NCBI GenBank assembly: GCA_947493175.1
Contig: CANLQD010000001.1
Coordinates: 620,001-684,000 of the forward strand
Length of the DNA stretch: 64,000 bases
Source of the DNA: an uncultured Flavobacteriaceae bacterium
GTDB taxonomy: Bacteria > Bacteroidota > Bacteroidia > Flavobacteriales > Flavobacteriaceae
Direction: 5' to 3'
Shown: piece by piece, positions 25,268 through 33,000 of the stretch
Position numbering within the stretch: the stretch's first letter is position 1
Layout: every line of letters begins with the position of its first letter
Program-made: the position numbers and the translations under genes
The notes under the pieces: model-generated
What the model was told of the DNA's origin: nothing
What the model saw: only the letters and a program-made list of their open reading frames with translations
Database searches by the model: none

Positions 25268-27604
25268 CTACTCTATCGTTATCGTAACAAAAACTTCATT
25301 TCCCAAGGTATCTATCACCGTAATTTTATGCGTTCCGGCCGAAGGAACCAAACCAATTTCGTGAAGGTGGGTGGTCTGGGAGATATAGGTGTCACCTACA
25401 TACCAGAACACTGGGGTTTCTGGTTTGTTGTGAGCAAGCTTTAGTACCAATTCGTTGGTTGTACCATCAAATCTTTTCGTAAGTCCTATACGACTTCCGT
25501 TCTTTGGATAAATGAATTCCATCGGGGGGGTATTGGTATTTTGACAGCCTATGCCAAAAGGGGGCAGAACCCGATAGCTCGGATGTGTTCGCTTGTAGTA
25601 GAACTCCATTAGGGGCGGTAATACGAACCAAGATTCAGTCACCGATCGGGACAGATCTGCGCAGCTAGAATTTACTCGGAACCGACTTTGCGCATCGAGC
25701 TGAATGGTTTGGTGGTACCTACATGCACTGATATAGTTCTTTTTATTGGGGATGGAAATGGTCTTCGACGGACAGCCAGTACCCGCCAAATAACCGCTAT
25801 CGGTGCACACATCGATATCGGTAAACTCATCGATCGGTTTGGGAAACCAGGAACTGGTAGGAAGCACATCGAACACATCGAACAACACGGGAGCGGCACT
25901 GGAAACACCGGTCATGTTGGGCCGTCCCTCACCATCCGCATTTCCGACCCAAACACCTACTACGTACTCTTTGGTGATACCAATGGCCCAAGCATCTTTA
26001 TTACCAAAACTGGTACCTGTCTTCCAGGCGATCTGTTTGCTACTGTCGTAAAACTCCCATGACTCGTTGCCTTCTGGGCGGTTTACTTCTTTCATCGCCT
26101 CAAAAGTGAGGTAAATACTCCCCGCATCAAACACGGTCTTTTCGGTGGATAAACTGCCGAAATCAATCGCTTGCTCTTTCTCCAAGACCGGGTCAATAAA
26201 TTCTTTACCATAGTACTCACTGGAGGTTTGGTTAAAATGATTTATGGTAGAGGCCAGGTTTGCATAGGTTTTGCACAAATCCCAAAGGTTGCTTTCCGCT
26301 CCGCCCAATATTAAGGTAAGGCCATAATGAGCGGCAGGTTTGTCAATACCCCCCAACTTGAAAACGTCTAACTGGTCTCGAAATTTCTCGAGCCCATAGC
26401 CTTGTAACAGCCGAACTGCCGGAATATTCAATGACCGAGCCAATGCCTTCTTGGCAGCCACTGCCCCACTATAGCGCTCGTCAAAATTTTCGGGGGTATA
26501 GCCGGCGATTTGGGTAGGTACATCGGCCACCAACATATCGGGAAGCAGTTCCCCTGCATCTAACATAGCCGAATATAATAACGGTTTTATGACACTTCCC
26601 GTACTCCGGTTCGCCTGCACCATATCTACATCTTTTTGATGTTCTTTAGAGGTCATCGTATTGCCTACATAAGAGCGTACTTTTCTGGTAGCTACCTCCA
26701 TGACCAAGACCGCCGCATTGTGAACCTGATTCTGTCGTAAACGACGATGATGTTTTTCAACAATAGCATTGACAGTGCGTTGTAGATTTTCATTCAACGT
26801 TGTTGCTACCCGTTTTCCGCGTTGGGTCTTCGCCAAATATTGCACTAAGTGCGGTGCCATTTTAGGCAACGGAAAAGGTTGTTGAGGAAGTTCCTCTAAT
26901 AGGGCCAATTCAAAGGTAGTGCGGTCGATGGTTTTCTCTTCCAATAGCTTCTTTAGCAACCGATTGCGTTTCTTTAAAAGCTTCTCTTGGTTTTTTCCTG
27001 GATAAACGAGGCTCGGAGCATTGGGTAGTACGGCCAAAGTCGCCGATTCTGCCCAAGACAACTGATGGGGCCGTAAGCCAAAATACCGCCAGGCAGCTAC
27101 ATCGAGTCCCACTACATTACCTCCGAAAGGGGCATGGCTGGCATACAGTTTTAAGATGTCTTCTTTGGAATGGCGAAGCTCCAAACGTGTCGCCAACACC
27201 AACTCGATCGCTTTTTCAACATACGAACGGGATTTGCCTTTTCGGGATAGGCGTATCACCTGTTGAGTCAACGTGCTACCTCCACGCACTGTTTTGCCGG
27301 CCGACATGTTGGCTCCTATGGCCTTTACCATAGATACGGGATTGAAGCCGGGATGCCGATAAAAATAAGCGTCTTCAAACGCCACCAAACACCTCTTGAA
27401 TTTTTGGGGAATACTGTCGGCCTGAGGAAATCGCCATTGGCCATCATCGGCAATCATTGCTCCCAATAAAGTACCGTGGCTGCTTTCGATTACAGTGGCC
27501 GTCGGTGCCTTAAATAGGGTTGTAGGAAGGCAGAAATAGTAAGCAATCAGCAACAACACCAAAACAATGAGCTTTTTGGGGTGCTTTTTTAGGAAACGAA
27601 GCAT
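25268..27604 (-). CDS. pbpC: Penicillin-binding protein 1C
   Basis: A 778-residue bifunctional peptidoglycan synthase. After one N-terminal membrane helix (LIVLVLLLIAYYFCLPTTLF) comes a GT51 glycosyltransferase with EDAYFYRHPGFNP and RGGSTLTQQ. The transpeptidase domain has SVIK in SxxK position, a SLN-type motif and KTGTSFGNKDAW. A BiPBP_C beta domain completes it. The frame extends to a TTG at 27688 that overlaps the preceding stop. I prefer ATG 27604 (MLRFLKKHPKK), which gives a normal PbpC N-terminus. It belongs with the alpha-2-macroglobulin gene further upstream. Confidence 0.9.
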   Translation of the reverse strand: MLRFLKKHPKKLIVLVLLLIAYYFCLPTTLFKAPTATVIESSHGTLLGAMIADDGQWRFPQADSIPQKFKRCLVAFEDAYFYRHPGFNPVSMVKAIGANMSAGKTVRGGSTLTQQVIRLSRKGKSRSYVEKAIELVLATRLELRHSKEDILKLYASHAPFGGNVVGLDVAAWRYFGLRPHQLSWAESATLAVLPNAPSLVYPGKNQEKLLKKRNRLLKKLLEEKTIDRTTFELALLEELPQQPFPLPKMAPHLVQYLAKTQRGKRVATTLNENLQRTVNAIVEKHHRRLRQNQVHNAAVLVMEVATRKVRSYVGNTMTSKEHQKDVDMVQANRSTGSVIKPLLYSAMLDAGELLPDMLVADVPTQIAGYTPENFDERYSGAVAAKKALARSLNIPAVRLLQGYGLEKFRDQLDVFKLGGIDKPAAHYGLTLILGGAESNLWDLCKTYANLASTINHFNQTSSEYYGKEFIDPVLEKEQAIDFGSLSTEKTVFDAGSIYLTFEAMKEVNRPEGNESWEFYDSSKQIAWKTGTSFGNKDAWAIGITKEYVVGVWVGNADGEGRPNMTGVSSAAPVLFDVFDVLPTSSWFPKPIDEFTDIDVCTDSGYLAGTGCPSKTISIPNKKNYISACRYHQTIQLDAQSRFRVNSSCADLSRSVTESWFVLPPLMEFYYKRTHPSYRVLPPFGIGCQNTNTPPMEFIYPKNGSRIGLTKRFDGTTNELVLKLAHNKPETPVFWYVGDTYISQTTHLHEIGLVPSAGTHKITVIDTLGNEVFVTITIE

Positions 27605-27684
27605 GCCCTTTTTAGAAAGTATTCCCCTAGCCCCTCCCAAAGAGACGTATGGTTTTCGTATGCTAAATAATTGTTCTATCGGAT

Positions 27685-28026
27685 TCAAGGTAAATCAAGC
27701 CTTTCTTCTTGGGAGCGGACTTCACTAAAATCATACTCCCGCTCTACCAAACAAACACGAACTTTGTACCAGCTGTACCAATCGTTAATACCTTTTTGTT
27801 GTGCAAATTGATGGTCTGTATTTGCTTTCCAATTGGCAATTGCCTGTAAACTTTCCCAATAACTGACCGTAATCCCAATGGATTCCCTGGCACTCTCTAT
27901 CCCCAAAAAACCTGGTTGTTTTTTTGCCAACGCCTCCATTTGTGCAGCCATTTCGGTGTACCCGTTATCGCCTTTCGTTCGGGTAGAGGTAAAAATGACG
28001 GCATAGTAGGGGCGGTGTGTTTTCAT
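27685..28026 (-). CDS. Antibiotic-biosynthesis-monooxygenase-like (ABM) small protein
   Basis: A 113-residue protein with the dimeric ferredoxin-like ABM fold: YYAVIFTSTRT, TEMAAQMEALAKKQPGFLGIESARE, ISYWESLQAIANWKANTDH-type pattern (here ITVSYWESLQAIANWK), and a final basic strand. Members are haem-degrading or quinol-oxidising enzymes or have no known activity. No haem ligand can be assigned. It sits in the minus-strand pbpC unit, 81 bp ahead of the pbpC ATG, 13 bp after the previous gene. Confidence 0.8.
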   Translation of the reverse strand: MKTHRPYYAVIFTSTRTKGDNGYTEMAAQMEALAKKQPGFLGIESARESIGITVSYWESLQAIANWKANTDHQFAQQKGINDWYSWYKVRVCLVEREYDFSEVRSQEERLDLP

Positions 28027-28039
28027 TTCGTCCTTCGCG

Positions 28040-28396
28040 CTAATTGATATATTCTTTCTCCAAAAAATAGTCTACGATCGCCTCTTTCATCAGTACCGAT
28101 TGCTCCCCTGCTTTCAATGGTGGTAGTTGTTCTTTGACCGTATAATGGGGCCAACCTTCTTCATCAAAAAAATCAAACGCATAGTACCCATAAGGTTCTA
28201 GCAAACGGCAAATAGCGATATGCATCAAATCTAACTTCTGATCCTTTTTATATTTTCGATGGTACTGACCTAGCTCTTGTACCCCCACCAAATAGATAAT
28301 ACTATCTAGTTCCAAGGGATCGCCATCACTAAATTGATCTGAAAGCTTTTCGACCAAAAGGTCCCAACGCTGTTTTAGTTTTTCGTCTCTAGCCAT
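28040..28396 (-). CDS. Conserved-looking hypothetical protein, 118 aa
   Basis: A 118-residue soluble protein without signal peptide or membrane segments. It is helical, with a charged start (MARDEKLKQRWDLLVEKLS), an aromatic segment LGQYHRKYKKDQKLDLMHIAICRLLEPYGYYAFDFFDEEGWPHY and an acidic end. I do not recognise a family. It heads the minus-strand unit with the ABM protein and pbpC, and a perfect -7 box (minus strand, 28570-28563) lies 167 bp upstream. Confidence 0.65.
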   Translation of the reverse strand: MARDEKLKQRWDLLVEKLSDQFSDGDPLELDSIIYLVGVQELGQYHRKYKKDQKLDLMHIAICRLLEPYGYYAFDFFDEEGWPHYTVKEQLPPLKAGEQSVLMKEAIVDYFLEKEYIN

Positions 28397-28422
28397 TTTT
28401 TACTCGATAATCGAGATTTAAA

Positions 28423-28438
28423 CCCGACTGCCGTCAGG
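28423..28438. repeat. Interspersed GC-rich palindrome, copy 3
   Basis: CCCGACTGCCGTCAGG shares the CTGCC core and G/C-rich flanks with the elements at 2544-2559 and 19392-19407. It lies in the divergent gap before the CvpA gene. Confidence 0.4.
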
Positions 28439-28562
28439 CCAATTGTTTCGAGGACTACCAGACAAGTGTTCAGGAAGATTTACCTCATTATTTATAAGTC
28501 GTTTCCTTATGAATGCCTCACGGGCTTGCCCCAAGCTTGTTTATTCCTCGACAATTCAAATT

Positions 28563-28604
28563 CAAAGGTACAAATCAAAATGCTACATTTGTTTGATAAA
28601 TTTG
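28563..28604. promoter_or_regulatory. Overlapping divergent promoter boxes
   Basis: Three exact TAnnTTTG boxes occur in 42 bp. TACCTTTG lies on the minus strand (28570-28563), facing the 118-aa gene. TACATTTG (28584-28591) and TAAATTTG (28597-28604) lie on the plus strand, facing cvpA. No clear -33 partners are visible. Confidence 0.45.
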
Positions 28605-28690
28605 TTTTGAAAAGCTACTACATGTAGGGCACTCAAAACAAACAAATGAACCGCTTCGACCTTTTTGTTGGGGCGTAACCACAACTACGT

Positions 28691-29194
28691 ATGGCATTTT
28701 TAGATATTGTACTGGGAATCATATTGGTCTGGGGCTTGTGGAAAGGTCTTAAAAATGGGCTCTTTGTAGAAATTGCTTCCATCATCGCCCTGATTGCGGG
28801 CATTTTTGGGGCTATTCATTTTTCGTACATCGCTGGAGATTACCTTGCCAGAAATATGCAATGGGACGAGAATTACATCAATTTAGCCGCATTCGTAATC
28901 ACCTTTATCATCATCGTGGTGGTCGTACACGTTGCGGGAAAACTATTGACCAAAATTGCCGATTTCGCCATGTTGGGATTACTAAACAAAATCGCTGGCG
29001 GACTCTTTGGTATGTTGAAAGTGGCAGTTATCCTTGGTGCTTTATTGGTTTTCTTTGATCGTATGAACAATTCTATCGGTTTCATTAACGAAGAAACCAA
29101 GGAACAATCTGTCTTGTATGAACCTGTCAAGGAAATCGGGGCGTTTGTTTTTTCGAAAGTATTGAAGGATAAAACGGAGGAACAAACGTTTTAA
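28691..29194 (+). CDS. CvpA-family membrane protein
   Basis: A 167-residue inner-membrane protein with four hydrophobic helices and the CvpA start FLDIVLGIILVWGLWKGLKNGLF. The third helix region includes VVVVHVAGKLLTKI and the fourth LLNKIAGGLFGMLKVAVILGALLVFF. CvpA proteins are implicated in envelope homeostasis and colicin V production, but no general mechanism is known. It is the only plus-strand gene in this segment and has its own promoter boxes. Confidence 0.85.
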   Translation: MAFLDIVLGIILVWGLWKGLKNGLFVEIASIIALIAGIFGAIHFSYIAGDYLARNMQWDENYINLAAFVITFIIIVVVVHVAGKLLTKIADFAMLGLLNKIAGGLFGMLKVAVILGALLVFFDRMNNSIGFINEETKEQSVLYEPVKEIGAFVFSKVLKDKTEEQTF

Positions 29195-29215
29195 TAACCG
29201 AACGCATCTTTTTCG

Positions 29216-30001
29216 TTAGTGGCATGCCCAACCAAATGCCAACTGACCACTACCATGTACGCTTTGCGTAATATGGCCCGTACCATCATCTCCAAAACGA
29301 TAGGCGAGATGATCAAAAGAAGCCAATTGGAATAGGAATTGCATATCCGCACCCGTTTTAGGGGCCTTGGGATACGAAACGCCTTGAATCCAATTGGGCC
29401 ATCCAAAAAGTTTATCCTTTCGTATTGGGCTACCGATTTTTTGTTCGTATAAATAATCGAAAACTCCATCATGTGGAATTTCGATTCCCAGGACATCATA
29501 TTCCTCGCGATGTGGATAATCGAACTGGACCTGCCAACCGGTAATGACCTTTTCTTGAAAAACCTTCGTTAGGTTGGGGCGTACTTTTGATGATGGCCCT
29601 TCTGCCACAATCTTTCGAACAACAGAAGCTTTAGAAAAAGGGAGGTACCCCTCCAATACACTTGTACAATCTGTCTCTTTTGAGGTACAATAAAACAATT
29701 GCAACAAGCCCTCTTCTGCCTTCTCCGGTATATCGGCCAAATTCAATTGCACCAAAAGATCCATGTTCCGTTGGCAATTTTCACAGATTGGCCAATCGTT
29801 TTCATTTCTTAAATATGGAATGCCCCCTATCTTCGAATGCTCTGAAAACGCCATTTTTACGTTTTCGGTAATAGGAAGATATGCTTTTCTTTTATGTGCA
29901 TCAAAAATGGCATACGTACTTTCTACATCGTGCATCAATGCCTTGAATTTTTCTTCACCTTGTTGAAGCAGGCTACTGTCTATCGGCAATCCTTTTTTCA
30001 T
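29216..30001 (-). CDS. DUF1963 (YwqG-like) protein
   Basis: A 261-residue soluble protein of the DUF1963/YwqG family. The family pattern is KIGGIPYLRNENDWPICENCQRNMDLLVQLNL, with a CxxC, and later GDGTGHITQSVHG. Its molecular role is unknown; family members act as suspected immunity or cytoplasmic scaffold proteins. It is downstream of the alpha-2-macroglobulin gene on the same strand (88-bp gap) and convergent with cvpA. Confidence 0.8.
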   Translation of the reverse strand: MKKGLPIDSSLLQQGEEKFKALMHDVESTYAIFDAHKRKAYLPITENVKMAFSEHSKIGGIPYLRNENDWPICENCQRNMDLLVQLNLADIPEKAEEGLLQLFYCTSKETDCTSVLEGYLPFSKASVVRKIVAEGPSSKVRPNLTKVFQEKVITGWQVQFDYPHREEYDVLGIEIPHDGVFDYLYEQKIGSPIRKDKLFGWPNWIQGVSYPKAPKTGADMQFLFQLASFDHLAYRFGDDGTGHITQSVHGSGQLAFGWACH

Positions 30002-30089
30002 GATACGACTTGAGCTATTTATTTTTTATCATTCCTTTCAACCTGGCCATAAGATCATCCTTGAATCTTAAGCTTTGAACCTTGCCCTA

Positions 30090-33000
30090 CTATTGCACCA
30101 CTTCGACCCATCGGCCTTTGGTGCGAACCACGTAGTCATTATCGTACATCGCTTCTGCCTGGATACCTGGTAAGTAATACCGTCCTAAATAGGAAGCGTT
30201 CAGCAATATCCGAAAGGTTTTGCTCTCGTTCTTTTTCATGTCAAAATAGAAATTCGAGCGGTCGTCCCGAATATCGGTATAGGTCACCTGATTGTTCGCA
30301 AAATCACCGAAATCGGTAAACCGGGTGTTTACGATTTCCCATCCACTCGGGAAAATCTCGGTCAATGCCATATCCCGAATTATTTCATTGGTGGTGTTCG
30401 TAAGGGTAACCTCAGCAATAAAATCAGTTCCTTGGGAGAGCTGTTCTATGTTTAAAACGGCACCGTTTCGTCCTTTGAACAGCGTCTGGGCCGATAGGTT
30501 TTTCTGTATCGCTTTTTCAGCACCTACTGGCAGAATCCCGTTATTGATAATGTTCACGAAAAGTGTATTGCCTTCTAAGTTTTTTAAGGTTATTTGATTA
30601 CTCCCCTCTTTAATTTTCAAATCGCGATTGGCAAGGGTTTTAGCTGTACCGATATTTTCGGATTTTCCGTTTACGCCAACCGAAGCCTTTATACCTTTGC
30701 TACCGACCATTTCGGCAAATTTTGCCATGGCCAACAGGCTATAGGCGGTACTTTGCGTACTCATATAAGAACGTTCGGAAAGCCGTTTCGCAATGGTTTT
30801 TGCAACATCTTGCGCTTTCGCCTTGTCTTTAAGGAGCACATACGTTTCCAAGGCCATTGCCCGGTTACGATCGGCAGAGCCGTAGGTGTGGTAGTCGTAT
30901 TTGTAGTTGCTGAAGTCGACTCGTGCCTTGCTCAATATTTCTTTGGCAACATTGCCCTGTCCGATGAGCGCATAGGTTGCTGCCAATCGAAACTTCGCCT
31001 CGTTGGAGAGTCCGCTTTTTTCGCGCATCCGGTTCATGCTTGCAACGTCGGCATTGCCTGAAAGGGCCAAAGAATACAGACGATAGGCCTGCGCTAAATC
31101 ACCATAATTACTTCCTGAGCGCCATTGTTTAGATGCATTTTGTTGGTATTTGACCCAGCTCGATTTAAAACCGATAGGCAATACATAGCCTTTCTTTTCG
31201 GCTTCCAACAAAAAGTGTCCTGCATAACTTGTTCCCCAATCATTGGAATAGTTTTGTCCCGGCCAGTACGAGAAGCCTCCCGTTGCATTTTGGAACCCAC
31301 CCAAACGTTGAATGGCTCGATCTATGTTTTGTTGTACTTGCTGTTTTCGCTTCGCGTCCAAATCAAAAATATTCGACAGATACAATTGCGGAAAAGCTCC
31401 CGAAGTGGTCTGCTCTACACAACCATGTGGATATCGGATTAGATACTGCATACGTCCATTGAAGTTCATTGGCGGCAAGGTCGAAAACTCGACCTGGGCT
31501 GAATTGCTCCCGGCAATACCGAAGGTTTCCAAATCAATGGTCTTAGTGCTATTCGGTTCTAAGACTACCTCTTGCATCTCTGTAGTCACTGGGTTCGGAT
31601 TGACCACATCGATAGGAATCTCAAAAGAGGCTTTTTCCCCATTTCCGGAAGCTTCGACCACTACTTTGCCGATACCCTTGAAATCGGACACTTCTAACTC
31701 AAAGTAGGCCATTTGCTCATCTGGTTCGGTAAAGACAAGCGATTGGGTAGCACCGCCCAAAATTTTATATGAGGGGTGGGGCTTTATCTTCAAGCTTACA
31801 TTTTTGACCTTCTTCTCCATCGCAAAAACGGTCACAGGAAGGGTTACTTTTTCTCCGGGAGTAATCTTTCTGGGCAAAGAGGCCAATATCATCAATGGTT
31901 TACGCACAGGAGTGGTTTTTTCGGCCATCCCATAGGCTTCCTTATTGGCATCACCGGCTACGACCATAGTACGTACCGAACCGACATATTTTGGTATCTT
32001 GATTTCATGTGATCGGGTTTCACCGTCTTTTAATCGGAAAGGGCCGAGGTGCACTACCATGGGTTCAAAACGGTTTGCCTTTTTGTTTTTGGCTCCTGCG
32101 AGCTCCCCATCACCTCCGATCGCAAATACCTGATCGATCCGACCCCCGAAGGCACCGATGACATCGTCGTAGATGTCCCAGGTCTTTACCCCCAACGCCT
32201 CATGGGCGTAGAAAGTATTCCAGGGGTTGGGGGTCTTAAAGCGGGTTAGGTCTAACAGGCCTTCGTCTACCATAGCAATGCTATAGGTCATCGCCTTTTT
32301 GTTTTGCTCGCTTACTTTTACGGTAATGGTTTCCTCAGGGCGCAGTACCTCGGGCATTTTGACAACAGGCTGTATTCGGGTCGTCGGATTCTCGACGGAA
32401 ATTGGCATTACCCCGTAAAGACGAATCGGGTTATCGTTCAGCGTTGTGGCATGCGGCTGTAACAATGATATATGAATGAACACATTGGGCGTATACAACG
32501 CGTCAATGGGGAGTTCAAATTTGGTTTCGTCTTTTTGGGTCTCGACCCACAATGACTCCAATACTTCGGTACCGTTTTCAACGGTGACCAATGCCCTGGA
32601 ACCTTCGGAACTTGGAAAGGTCACCGTGGCGGTTTCCCCGACCTCATAGGCCTCTTTATCGGCAGAAAATACCAACATGGTTGCCGCTTCTGGATCTGCC
32701 TTTCTCGATTTACCTGCCCATCCTGGCCAATCGATATATACCACTTTTCCTGTGGCGTGGCCCCCGGAAGAATCTTCGACCCGAATTAAATAGCGGCCCC
32801 ATTCGGGGTATTTCAATTCGTATATAAAGCTTCCCGTTCCCTTCTTGTTTGTATCGATAGTGGTATTGAAGACTTCCCGATGGTAGCTGCTGCTACTATA
32901 GTTCGATAGGTTATTGTTCGAAGTATCCCACCACCAACGCCACTCAATTTTGTGTACCGATACTTTTAAGTTCTTTACCGCTTTAGCGTTGCCATTTTCA